Part shown: piece by piece, positions 11,201 through 22,300 of the stretch
How the letters are laid out: each line of letters begins with the position of its first letter
Position numbering within the stretch: position 1 is the first letter of the stretch
Assembly (NCBI RefSeq): GCF_964204865.1
Contig: NC_135262.1
Span: 7,812,001 to 7,876,000 of the forward strand
Source of the DNA: Styela clava
Taxonomy: Eukaryota; Chordata; Ascidiacea; Stolidobranchia; Styelidae
Reading direction: 5' to 3'
DNA length: 64,000 nt
Notes under the pieces: generated by a model
Told to the model about the DNA's origin: nothing
The model's database searches: none
What the model saw: the letters and a program-made list of their open reading frames with translations, nothing else
Program-made: the position numbers and the translations under genes

Positions 11201-14200
11201 GTCATCCAGACGCCGCTGATGATATTATATAGTTCAGTTTAAGTTGGCGGTATTAATTTATAAGCACAAATAAAAGCATAACGACGGTCATGAAAGATTT
11301 TTAAATCAGCGCTGAGTCGACGAACTAAACCAGATTTCGGACTTACTTCTTGTCATTGGCGGATGGAAATTTGGGAATCGGGTTCACTTACCGTATTTCC
11401 CGGCGAATAAGTCTACCCGGTAAATAAGACGAGGCCCGCTTTTAAGCCTGAAAAATGAGTTTTTGGATATAACCTGCCAAAAAGGCGGGGTAGTAAAATC
11501 GCATCAACATCGGAATCTCAAATTACAAGCCAAGGCTTTTGAGCGGTCGCCGCGTTTGCGCATTGGTTAAAATAGCCTATAATGACTTTTTCTTGGAGTG
11601 GAATTCAAACTGTCTTTCAATGCGTCCACCATATAAGAACATTACCCATCTAAAATAACAATGCCGATTTATTTAAACTAACCTGATGATTACGTGGGGG
11701 ATGCTATCGCCGAAGGTATTTTATGGTCCGCATTGAATAAAAAGGCGACAAAAAAATGTAAATTATCATACTCGCCTAAAAGTACGACCCCCCCCCCCCC
11801 CCCCCCCCCCCCGGGGCAAAAAAAAAAATCGGGCCAAAAATTTGGGTCTAGAAAAGCGACTTATTTGCCGGGAAATACAGTATTTGGTTAAAACGATGAT
11901 CTCTTAATAACATCGGAGATACGAGCCAAACAAAATTTAAAACCCGTGCGTAAGTCATACAAATGATTCTTGTGTAGAGGGATAATTATGGCGGAATTTA
12001 GCTCAACGATGCCGGCGGACGAAATAACACTCACGCTGACGATAAACAGTTGGAATTTATAACAAAAAGTAAGCGTGTCAAAAAGTGTATGCTGTTAAGA
12101 ACTGTGATTTTTCATTATAATATAAACCATTTTACTGGTCGCATAGTTGCTCTTTTCTTAGATCAAGAAAACTACTAATTTCAATCTTATCACACATTCC
12201 TTTTGTATTTATAGCTGCTTTGAGTTGATAATATTATTAAGCTTTAATTCCTATGCCCTATTATTAAACTTAATTCCTGTGTCAATTGATTTTAGAAAAG
12301 TGAATAAAATATTTGCGGTATTTTAGAATGTATTCGGAATTCCACATTTGAAAATATTTTTCGAAATAGTCACGTATACACGGTTATGACCATCCCTGGT
12401 GATGTAATACTACGATCTTGTTTCAGACTCAGAGGCATTCAACTCCAAATTTGATGAACAGCAGATCCAATTAAATCAATGTATTGACGATGTGTCAAGC
12501 CTGAATAGTTCCCACCAACAATTCATGAAATCAGTTATACAAGGTAATATAAGCATTGAATCCGTGAGTTTTTTAAAATATATTACACTAAATACGAATG
12601 GTGCATATATGGTAGTTAATAAGTTACATGTTTGCTTCATCGCGTTAACACCTTTACAATGCACAACTATTTTTCAATCTGTAACTCCAATTTCAAAATT
12701 CGGTAAAATTCGACATTGTGACATTTTTGAAGCTGTATATATCTTCTAGATCAGGGTTTTTCAGACTCCCGTGTAGAGATTGACTGTTATTTACGGAGCC
12801 TTACAATAAATTTACAAAAATAAAAATACAATGTTACTTAGCAATTAAAATTCCCGAGTATATCAAAATCACTTTAATTAATGACTCAGATGTATATGCA
12901 TTTTATTCAAAAAGTACACTTGACAAACATTTTGCCAAATTATAGTGTCGAAACGTGGCAACAAGGCGGTAATTCAAATATGACATTATCTGGGCCATGT
13001 TGCCAAATTTCTAAGCTATCGTTCTCAAATTTATTAATATTGCCGATATTTTTTTTTCGGACATCCAAGTCAGTATTTTAATAAGTGAACGAATATCTCT
13101 CTGGGTTTCACTCATCGATACCTTGATCTCCACATGGAGCACTTTAAGAGCCTATGCTCTCTACCACAGGTTCTCCGAAGAATTGTAAAACTGTAAATCG
13201 TGAATATGCGAAAATTAGTAACACCACCGGTGGAGTCTTTGATATATATCCGGAACTCGGAGACAACCCGGTCGAGGTTTACTGCGATCTTGTGACTGAC
13301 GGAGGCGGATGGATCGTAAGTTATATTAATCTAATTTTTATTTATAATTACTCTCACAAAGCAAAACAATTATTTTTTTTCTTTTAAAGCACTTTGTTGA
13401 AATTCCGAAACTCTTAGAGAGAGATAAATCGTCAAGTTGTGTGACCGTTTAAATAAATTATGAAAATAAACTTATTGATAACTGATGCTGATAATCAAAA
13501 TTATGTATCCAAGGTCTTTCAGAGACGAATGGATGGAACAGAAGATTTCTACAGAGGGTGGAACGACTATGTTAATGGATTTGGGGAAAGAGATAAAGAA
13601 ATGTGGTTAGGTGAGGTGCTTCCAGTGAGGAGGCTGTTATCATGTCACTCAAAATTCGGGCTGGGCATTTCGAATCGAATAGTAAATTATTCGAATCGGT
13701 GCAGAGCAATATTTCAAATCGCCGCCATTTTTTTTTGCTAATGGTCGAGGTAAATTTCTCGTTTATTTATTGAAGCCATAATTTTTCAATGTAATTCTGA
13801 CATATAACTCTTTTCCGTAGTGAGTTATTGATGAAAACGTGTTTTTTTATTGTGTGTGAATGCTCATCAATCTGTCTGAGGGATGTATGTAAGTTGTCAG
13901 TAATTTATGTGCCTGGGGGTCGAATACAATAGGAAAGTTACATACAATTTTATATCTCCCAAGTATTCGATTCGAATCAATTCGAAAAAAATATTCGACT
14001 CAATTCTGAAATCATCAGATATTCGAAAATGCCCAGCCCTACCAAAATTTACAATGTAACATAGCAACAAATTATTCTTCACTTGTCCATAGATAATCAG
14101 GCGAGCCAACTAACAAACGATGATCGAAATTTCCGTACTAAATTATTCTTCGCATTTATCGTGAAATAGAAACCCGGTAAAAACACAGCTTTCTCATTGG

Positions 14201-15488
14201 AGAAATCGATATTAACTGGAAAATTATACATCAATACCTGTAAATGTCGACTTCCAGTAAGACATGCTTCTGATTGGTGAGATTCAAATGCGCGACTTAA
14301 TGAAATCAGGGTTCGAATGCTTTATATTTCCAATGCTCAATATATTAAACACCTTAAATTCATTTCAAACGTTTTTATATATATTTTTACAATATTACGG
14401 GGTTTTACGATTGCTGAAGTCCAAATAAAAATAACAACCCGCTTGAATTGTGTACAATGCAACCAGTAATGCAACTGTTTACATTCTCCATATACAGGCC
14501 TGGAAAAAATCCATCAACTAACCAAAGACGAAAGTTTCGAACTAAGGATAAATTTGGAAGATTTCAATGGAACCACTTCTTATGCAAATTACAGGTATAA
14601 TATGTTAATAATAAAAACTATTATGAGGAGACAATGATTACATGTGACTCCAAACTATTAAAATAAGGGTTATATGTGTTCCATGAAGGGGGGTTGAGCC
14701 ATAATTTTATTACGAATTTCCATAATTTAGTTCTATTACGAGAATTGTTTGTGTTAGTCAAGTGAATATACCCCCATAGGCTTCCGTCCCGTTACACAAC
14801 TTCATGTAAAGTAGGCGAAAAGAATAAGTTACCACCATATTGAAATAATGAAAATTCCCATTTATAACGATATAAGTCATTAGTCACTGTGATATTTGTC
14901 GTTCATTTATTCCACAATATTATTCATCCATGGGCAGTTGGAGGTTTCTCTACCTTCACAAAATTACGGATATTGTTTGTGATGTCCCGAAATATGTGAA
15001 TACAGTTGTTTAAATAAATATCTTATTTGTAATTTGGAATATCTTAACATTTGGAATTAAAAAGCAACTCAAACAAAAACGTTCATTCTTATTAACGATA
15101 TAGATTTCAATCGAAATATTTTAATAAAATGCCAGCAAAATTATCAAATAGGATTTGATACTTCTTTTTCAGAAATTTCTCCATCGCATCTGCAAGCGAA
15201 AACTATACATTGTTAGTTGGAGAGTATAATGGAACATCCGGAGATTCACTAGCGCCTCATAATAGTATGCGGTTTTCTACAAAAGATTCTGATAATGAAA
15301 GGTGGTTATCGCGCAGCTGTGCGGAAGAGCTCAGAGGAGGTTGGTGGTACAATGATTGTCAATACTCAAATTTGAACGGCGTCTACTATCAAGATGGGAG
15401 GAACGATACTAAATCGGTTAATTGGTTTGGCTTCAGAAAATATCAAGCCCTGAAGTTTACAGAGATGATGTTCAGAAAAAATGAATAA
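8250..15488 (+). CDS. Type II membrane protein with coiled-coil stalk and C-terminal fibrinogen domain
   Basis: Exons 8250-8370, 8582-8682, 9285-9372, 10015-10131, 10566-10682, 12427-12543, 13170-13315, 13514-13610, 14498-14594 and 15173-15488 join in frame to 438 aa. Residues 1-48 are a hydrophilic cytoplasmic tail with two tyrosines (FYSEIP, IYETP). Residues 51-73 are one hydrophobic helix. Residues 75-220 form a heptad-like stalk containing three 39-residue repeats (104-142, 143-181, 182-220), each one exon. Residues 221-438 are a fibrinogen C-terminal domain, shown by [24 protein letters not shown], a DSDNE calcium-site-like stretch and the C-terminal KFTEMMFRK. There is no signal peptide, so type II topology (N-in, C-out) is expected, as in FIBCD1. 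The family comprises lectin-like recognition proteins (ficolins, FIBCD1, angiopoietin-like). The ligand is unknown. The start is the first ATG of the open exon. Introns hold several MITEs. Confidence 0.9.
9640..9910 (+). repeat. Dispersed repeat (inverted relative at 41965-42210)
   Basis: The order is a GTCTGT-rich run, a GCGATATCTCACGAAAGCGA block, a TGCATTCATCATAT block, CCTATTGATTTTGGATGAATT, then TAATTAGTGATGGGACAC and a CGATCTCTGACCG-like end. It matches the reverse complement of 41965-42210 block by block. It lies in an intron of the fibrinogen-domain gene. The class is unknown. Confidence 0.65.
10290..10480 (+). mobile_element. Copy of recurrent inverted-repeat family (TCCTGAAGTA..ACCAA ends)
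   Basis: It begins with a GCTCCTGAAGTAGGAGTACC end and continues through GAGGTAACTAA, a TAAAGGGACTGAAACC block, TATATTCACTTGGCTAACAC, CTCGTAATAGAACTA, GGAAAATCGGAATAAAATTA and GGCCTAACCCTAAC. The same ordered blocks occur near 14650, 26700, 34080 and 47570, and the terminal part occurs at 48780. The distal terminus appears to be missing here. Confidence 0.6.
11391..11880. mobile_element. 490-bp MITE with TA duplication and CCGTATTTCCCGGC ends
   Basis: The left end CCGTATTTCCCGGCGAATAA (11391 onward) is mirrored by CTTATTTGCCGGGAAATACAG ending at 11880, with two mismatches in about 20 bases. TA flanks both ends (11389-11390 and 11881-11882), as for Tc1/mariner-like insertions. A C homopolymer of about 25 bases lies near 11787-11812, next to a run of A. 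No transposase is present. It lies in the intron between stalk exons of the fibrinogen-domain gene. Confidence 0.75.
13656..14044 (+). mobile_element. MITE with GGGCTGGGCATTT ends, copy 1
   Basis: The left end GGGCTGGGCATTTCGAAT is mirrored by ATTCGAAAATGCCCAGCCC on the right. Sub-terminal ATTCGAATCG-type motifs are present on both sides. CAAAATT flanks both ends, an approximate 7-bp duplication. A related copy in the opposite orientation is at 16118-16505. No protein is encoded, and hAT-derived is likely. It lies in an intron of the fibrinogen-domain gene. Confidence 0.65.
14650..14840 (-). mobile_element. Copy of recurrent inverted-repeat family
   Basis: It contains GAGCCATAATTTTATTACG, TTAGTTCTATTACGAG, TGTGTTAGTCAAGTGAATAT, a CATAGGCTTCCGTCCCG block and TTCATGTAAAGTAGGCGAA. 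These are the same blocks as the copy near 10290, read in the opposite direction. The ends are eroded. Confidence 0.55.
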
Positions 15489-15825
15489 TCAAACTTAAAT
15501 AACCATTAGGGAATACGAAAATTTCAATTTGCTATTTCATTGCAATATTTGAATAACAAAAATTTATCGATCCTTTTGAAAAATCCAGTCACTCAAAAGG
15601 CCATGATTTCATGTTAAAAATTCTTTTTCTTTGTTTATCTACTTACAAAGTAATGAGATTCAGCATTATTTTTCCATGACTGCTTATTTGATTACTCTTC
15701 AAACGTTTATTGGAGTTGTTTTGACTATACTGTAATGAAGATTGTAGTTTACATTTTTCACCGCATGCCCTATCGTAAGAGAGTTTATTTGTTATATTAT
15801 ATCTGATTACTATATTTCGTACACA

Positions 15826-15831
15826 ATTAAA
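15826..15831 (+). terminator. Probable poly(A) signal of fibrinogen-domain gene
   Basis: This is an ATTAAA hexamer 338 bp after the stop codon, followed by T-rich sequence. It is the best candidate within a normal 3' UTR length. Confidence 0.4.
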
Positions 15832-16117
15832 GTTTCTTGCAGTCAGTTTACACCTTCATTCATTGTTTCAAGATTCATTTTTAGTTTCGAAATCTTTCTC
15901 CTATCATCATTAAATTTTAAATGTTTGTAAGTTTCCTTTTCTTACTTTTATTCCTTACTTACAAGTTTTAAGTTGATTTTAATTTTATATTATTATTCAT
16001 TGATGAACAACATGTATTATTTGGAGGGACACCGATAAATGAATGCGTTCTTAAATATTGTCGTTGTGTGTGCGATTGTTCTTTGAACAAAATTTTTTTT
16101 ACATCACAACTGGTGAC

Positions 16118-16505
16118 TAGGGCTGGGCATTTTTGAATACCTGATGATTTCAGAATCAAATCAAATATTTTTTTTGAATAGAATCTCGAATACTTGGAAG
16201 ATATATAATTGTATGTAATTTTCTTTCTATTGGGTCCCCCAGACACATAAATCACTGGAAACGTAAAATATATCACTCAGACAGAATGCTGAGCGTTCAC
16301 ACACAATAAAAAACACGTTTTCATCAATAACTCAATACAGAAAAACTCATATGTAAAAATTTCGTTGAAAAAATATTGCTTTTAATAAAAAAAATTAGAA
16401 ATTTACCTCGACCATTGGCGGAAAAGAAAAAAAAACAAGATGGCGGTGATTCGAAATTTCGCTCTGAACCGATTCGAAAAATTTACTAATGATTTACCCT
16501 ACTGA
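16118..16505 (-). mobile_element. MITE with GGGCTGGGCATTT ends, copy 2
   Basis: This is the reverse-complement relative of the element at 13656-14044. Shared parts are AGGGCTGGGCATTTTTGAAT, the CCCCCAGACACATAAAT block, the AATAAAAAACACG..TTTTCATCAATAACTCA block and ATTTACCTCGACCATT. Flanks CTGGTGAC and CTGATGAC match at 7 of 8 bases, consistent with an aged hAT-type duplication. The distal terminus is worn. Confidence 0.6.
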
Positions 16506-16576
16506 TGACCCATTTTTAACTTTTGAAGAGTATCTTACTTTAATTTTGGTTTTCTTATCTTAAACTGGAGGTTTTG

Positions 16577-17558
16577 AGTAGGGGAAAGTGGGGCACGTTG
16601 GGACATGGGGCACAGTGGAAAATCAGCTCTCACACTGATACTATATCCGCAATCCTGTCCGCGGTTCGATGTTTCAATCCGCCCTTTGGTGAGTTACAAC
16701 GTCCCCGCGAACGGACAACGGAAGGGTAGTGCGGCGCAAGCTATGAAGTGAAATTGGTTTTGGAAGGTTGAAACTAAAATTTCACCGTTCCAGTTTTTTC
16801 TTTTTTCTACATTGGACTTTCCAACATGACAAACCACCGTCTGATATTTTTCAGCTTTAGTCCACTGTAGAATATTCATAACGTTGGCGAGTGGATGTGC
16901 CTTCCAGATTTCGCTGTGGGATAGTCTGAAAATATTTGTTGCCTATGAGGAACAATGGACCGGGGCACAGTGGGACTTGCCCTACAGTGCACAATTCGAC
17001 ATTGTTTGATACAATAAGTGCTTAGAGACCTAGATATGCGGTATATTAAGTGTAATATTATGGTTTCTTTTGACCCATGGCCCAATATGGAATATATTCG
17101 AGAATCAATAATATTTCCAGATTTAGATTCGAGGGAAGAAATAATCAAATTTGTTTGCGAAACTTTTTGTCTGATATCTTAACTATTTCAGTTGAACATT
17201 GATTTTAAAAATATTAAAGCTTCAAATTTGAAGTCTCCCTGTTCTTTAGACGATTATGCTGATTAATTGCTTATTTTTAAGGGCATACTTCGTTGAATTT
17301 TGACGGACTGACCCATGGGGCCCCAGGGTCTGTCCGAATGTGCCCCACAAGTGGGGTACAGTGGGACACTTGACAGAGGTTTTTCAAAGCATTTTAGTAG
17401 TAAGATGTGTGTCGCAAGAAAATTTCTTATTCGCTGAATGTAAACTACATTTACCCCTCTATGCATTAGTCCCGCCAACTTAAGGGAATATGCAGAATTA
17501 AAGGCTCAAAATATGCAAAAGAAAAAAAGTGTCCCAACCTTCCCCACTTTCCCCTACT
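16577..17558. mobile_element. About 980-bp inverted-repeat element (AGTAGGGGAAAGTGGGG ends)
   Basis: AGTAGGGGAAAGTGGGG at 16577-16593 is repeated inverted at the right end (CCCCACTTTCCCCTACT, 17542-17558): a 17-bp perfect terminal repeat. The interior repeats GGGGCACAGTGGGA-like motifs. I found no convincing target duplication and no long transposase frame, so this is a non-autonomous DNA element of unassigned superfamily. Confidence 0.7.
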
Positions 17559-17699
17559 GTTATTCCACTGATTAGATGACATGTTCAGCACAAAAACGTT
17601 GCAATTGTTTCAAAGTCCCCCTTCTCGAGAATCCCACTAGTATAATTAAGAATAAACAGAATTTAATACCTGACGCTTTACCGAAAAAAAAACGCACGG

Positions 17700-18140
17700 T
17701 AAACACTATCCTGTTCAGGGCCCGATCATGCCTTTTGCCGTTTTAAAGAACCTAATCACTTTTGGTGTCCTATGTATAAGAGGTAATAATAATATACAGT
17801 ATAATAATGAAACTAGTGTTCCATGTTATCTGAAATTAAATATGCAGTTTCAGAATTCAATACTGATTTTAGGCCAAATTTAGGGTAATTTGCATGCTAT
17901 TTTTTGAAAATAATTCTCATTTCTATAAACATTTATAGAGAATTAAGATGATAACCTACTTAAGGAAGAAGAACAAGCCAAATTTATTTTGACCGGAACA
18001 ATATTGAACTCCGAGTCGTCAGACCAACACTAATTATTTTACACTGGAGGGCCATTGAAAACTCGATTATGGAAATTTTTGTGATGCCCCCTTCCCTTGG
18101 TGCCCTAAGCACGTGATTATTTTGCTCAATGGTAAATCAT
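17700..18140 (+). repeat. Dispersed repeat copy 2 (relative at 4840-5290)
   Basis: It shares ordered but diverged blocks with 4840-5290 in the same orientation, including TGAAATTAAAT, ATTTATAGAGAATTAAGATGA, AACAAGCCAAATTTATTTTG, CTTGGTGCCCTAAGCACGTG and ATGGTAAATCA.CCCTG. Function unknown. Confidence 0.6.
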
Positions 18141-18956
18141 CCCTGTGAATCGTGTTATATTTCGCGATCAAAATGCACAGCCAGAAAATAACGTGCCGGT
18201 AACTATTGTTCATGTCGTTAACGAGGATGGATTACGATGCATTGGTCTGGTGGGTTTCCTTTTAAAAACGTTCTGGTTACTATCAAGTTTAGATAAAATT
18301 AGTCAACACACTTGGGGACTGCCAGCATTACGATTTCAAAGAGGCCTTTACGTACCTCTCCGGTTTACCAGCATTACGATTTTAACAAGTTTGTTTAGGT
18401 TAGAAATAGTTACAATTTCGTTTCTGGTTATGCTACCGGTATTGAATCAAGATACTGTACTATGAAGGTTTTTACGTACCTCTTCGGTAACGGATGGGTA
18501 ATTTCCAAGAACTCGAATTGGCGAGACAACTTGAGAATTGAATCAAGCGGAAAGAAGAAAAATTAACCTCCTTGCCGAATTTTTGCGCTTTGTCTTCTTA
18601 TCACTTGGCGAGATTGTTAAACTTTATATCGGCATTTGTTTCTACGCACATTTGGTTATGTTTGAGTGAATTTGTTTCTATATAATACTTTTTGTATCGC
18701 AGTTGAGTATCTACCTATTTGCAGTTAACTATTTCACGAAACTTCATAACGGTACTGTTAGTAAATATTCGTAACCTAATGTAATTTTATACTGCGAGCT
18801 GATCTGGTGATATCCCCAGGCTAAAAATAATGTGCTCAAACCAGAAAGATGTGAAAAGCGACGGAGATATAGGTTCAAGTTTAAAGTAAAGAATCAAAAT
18901 TATTTAGAAACTTATTTTTTGAAATTTCTCACACAATGTACAAAGTTGTATTCATC

Positions 18957-18986
18957 GCGAGAGAGAGGGAGAGAGTGTGTGTGTGG
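18957..18986 (+). repeat. GA/GT microsatellite
   Basis: A short compound run of GAGAGAGGGAGAGA followed by GTGTGTGTGTG, about 370 bp upstream of the first rBAT-like start codon. Confidence 0.75.
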
Positions 18987-19357
18987 AATGGGAAGACAGG
19001 GGCATGCTTGAGCTAAGGTATTTTTGTTTTGGAAACTCACTTTACTCGAGTGGTCCAATGTACTGTACCCAGTGGTCTTGGATTTGCGAGTTGACTAATC
19101 GTCAATAATTATTCTAGCAATGAGACTGCAATTGAAAGCTAAAATCTGAAACAGAAACGCATTGTTAATTACATCGCTGCACCGACCATTACAGCACGAG
19201 TCGACTAAATCAGGCAATTTTATTTTAGTAAATTTCTGGACGAGTATGTCAAAAACCGTCGGCAGTAGTTATATTTGAATATTGATAACTGTCCATTGTT
19301 GACCAATTGTTTTTTCATATTTCCAGTAAAAAATAATTGTTAAAATAATAAATAACC

Positions 19358-22300
19358 ATGGCGGAGAACTCTGGTTACGTGAACGATGAAACACAAGTTA
19401 CGTCTTTCACTAATGAGAAAAACACTAACGGCACGGAAAAGAAAAAAGACAATGCTTACGAAAATGACGAGGTTGGAAGTGGAACTGACGTTCAAGTGGA
19501 CATCTCAGAACAAAACCACACTGGTCCTTATGCTGGTATATATAATATGAGTTCTTAACTTTGCATGTTTTTCTTTCTGCACTATTTGTCTTACTTGTAT
19601 AGCAGTATAGGCATGGTTTCAATCCAATCCTTTCAGATACTGTAATATAACAAACATTGCTAGAATATACGATAGGTGTAATAACAATATATAACACTCA
19701 GTATTATTTTAAAATTTTCATTTGTTGCAAAGTCCACACAATCGAATTGAATTATTCCTAGAAACAGAGAATATGAGAATACAAACTATAACCTTATTAT
19801 ATGATGTATACGCTTTGGCTGCATCTCCGATACACCGATGAAGTTTTTGGTATACCTGCAGAACGGGAATTTACAACCGTCGAATAATTAACTTCCCCGT
19901 CGGCATTAACTTAATATTTCTTTTCCAAACGATATTTTTAACCGACTTCATCTATGTAGAGCTTGCCATGTCATTTTCCACTTACGATTTATCTCCGGGA
20001 AAGTTTCATTTTTCCATCGACCCTTTTGATGTTGTCATGAGCGAACATTTATTATATTTTTTATTTACATAGGAATGCCAAAAGAAGTTCTTTTGAAATA
20101 CTCGCGGCAAAAAAGATTTCTTTGGGCTCGACACATTTTAACAGGAATGGTCATTCTGATTATCTTCATCTTGCTGGCTTTGGTGATCACAATTATCGCC
20201 ATATCGCCCCCGTGTTTACAGTTTTGGCAAACAAGTCCGATTTATCACATCTACCCCAAGTCATTCAGAAGTGCTGATGACAGTAACGGCAATGGAGATT
20301 TTAAAGGTGAGTTAAGTATACTATGTATATAATCTATTAGAGACCATCAATGTAATGTACTCGATTAAGATTGCATGTCTTGTGTGAGATGTTTTTGAAA
20401 TCGAACATGCTTCTCATGTAACAGTCTCATTTGTTATGTACCGAGCGCCCCCTTCTACAAACGGGTATATCTTGCTTTGAGCTTCTTTAATTTGTATTTG
20501 AAATCAATTTGCCAAATATGCTCGCTAATAAATTCAATTTCGTAGTTTACCTAATTTTTTTAAAAATCCTTCTTTATGACGTCAGTGAAAACAATATGGC
20601 CTCACAATGCAATCCCCAATCTTCATTATTACTAGGGATGGCGGAAGCGAGTGTGAATTCGATTACAGAATCGATTCTCCGCGGAATCGACTGGAATTGA
20701 TTCTCCGCTCTTGCATTGGAATCGATTCTTGAGGTTAAAATTTGGATTGGAAACTATGTGTAACGTTTAATGGCAAGTTCTTCACATATATGTATAAACT
20801 GCTTTACTGCTATGCTGAGTTGCTACGACGTCGCAAATTTCACTATTTATGAATATATGTATTTATCACTAGAAGGCTTTTACGTTTATTTCTTTCAAAA
20901 ATCTCTGTGGGTTCCGAGGGATTCGTTTTTTTGTGCGATTTTGTCTACAGTGACAGATTGAATACCCATACTACTTAGTTTTGGCTTTCTTGTTCTTCCA
21001 CATATTTGAACATAGACCTCGTGTTTGATTTCATATAGCATTAAGTGGGTATGCTTTCTCGGGAAGATATGTCGAGGAATCTAGATTCGGAATCGAAAAT
21101 TTAGGAATCGGATAAGAATCGAATACTTGTAAGTAGTCATACTTAGCATCCTTAATTATGACACTACAGTGGATATTCCTGTTAGGTAACGAACAAAATA
21201 GCTATCGTATCGGCAAATAGTTGTGCTGTATATCTACCTATTCCTACGCCTGATTGTATTCATTAATCGTATCGTTTGATGCATTTTTATTCTTGAAAAA
21301 ATATCCAAATTGTCTATAGTGCTGGAAGTCACTAGAATATAATTTAAACCTTCGATTTAACGTTTGTTCATTCAATCTATCCGCAGGTGTCATCGAAAAG
21401 TTGGATTATGTTCAAACTGATCTTGGCATAAATGTTATTGCTGTCAGTTCTGTTTACGAATCTCCCCAATTTGACAACGGATACGACGTTTCTGACTTCA
21501 AAAATGTTGATTCAATTTTTGGAACAATGAAAGATATGGAAAGCTTCATCGTGGAAGTTCATGACAGAGGTAAGGGGGGAAGAAGAATATATTCTTCGAG
21601 TGTGTTAGAATTGCATTTTTTCAAGGCGGTTAGCACACCGGTGATCATAGTTCTGACCGGGCAATCCCTTCGAAGCTAATATTTTTGAAATAAATATTTA
21701 TAATTTTAAAATTATTATTCTGCATATATTAGGCATGAAAATTGTCGTGGATTTTATACCAAATCATTCAAGCGACATGCATGAATGGTTTCTTGCCAGC
21801 TCAAATACGACTCATCCACAACACGAAAAATATAAGGATTATTACGTTTGGGTAAACGGATCCAGTGAGACTGATGTGCCAAATAATTGGGTAATTAGCA
21901 ATTAATAATTTGCAAATTTTGAACTATGAAACTATTATTTGTTTCTGGGACATGAGTTAAACGGCCTACCATCGACAATTAAGTTTCGGTGTTGCAAATA
22001 TTGTTGACAATGCTAACCGCAATCAAAAACATTTGGTCTAATGTCGAATTCCGAATACATTTATAATTGATAAATTGTAATTAATTACTTATCTGACTAT
22101 ATGATGTCGATATCACTTATGCTGATAATTAACGAATTAAAATAACAAAAGTTATTCCCAATATATTCGGAACGTATTCGAATTACATCTTGATCTATAC
22201 TGGAATATATGTCGATAGTATAATAAAAAATTATCATAAAAAATTATCAAGAACTTTATGTAATAAGTTATACAACAAAAATCGATTTTCTTTATCAGAG

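Larger units (their letters stand above)
15489..19357. other. Intergenic region between fibrinogen-domain gene and first rBAT-like gene
   Basis: No supported gene. A plausible poly(A) signal ATTAAA at 15826-15831 serves the upstream gene. Most of the region is mobile-element material: inverted-repeat elements at 16118-16505 and 16577-17558 and a dispersed repeat at 17700-18140. The 106-codon open frame at 18145-18465 contains an internal short duplication (CAGCATTACGATTT twice) and matches nothing I know. Confidence 0.6.

Noticed and set aside
11694-11891. 65-codon ORF with a run of prolines
   Set aside because: The prolines come from a poly-C homopolymer inside the MITE at 11391-11880; not a gene.
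18145-18465. 106-codon ORF upstream of the first rBAT-like gene
   Set aside because: Contains a short internal sequence duplication and no recognisable domain; composition is like the surrounding repeat-derived DNA.
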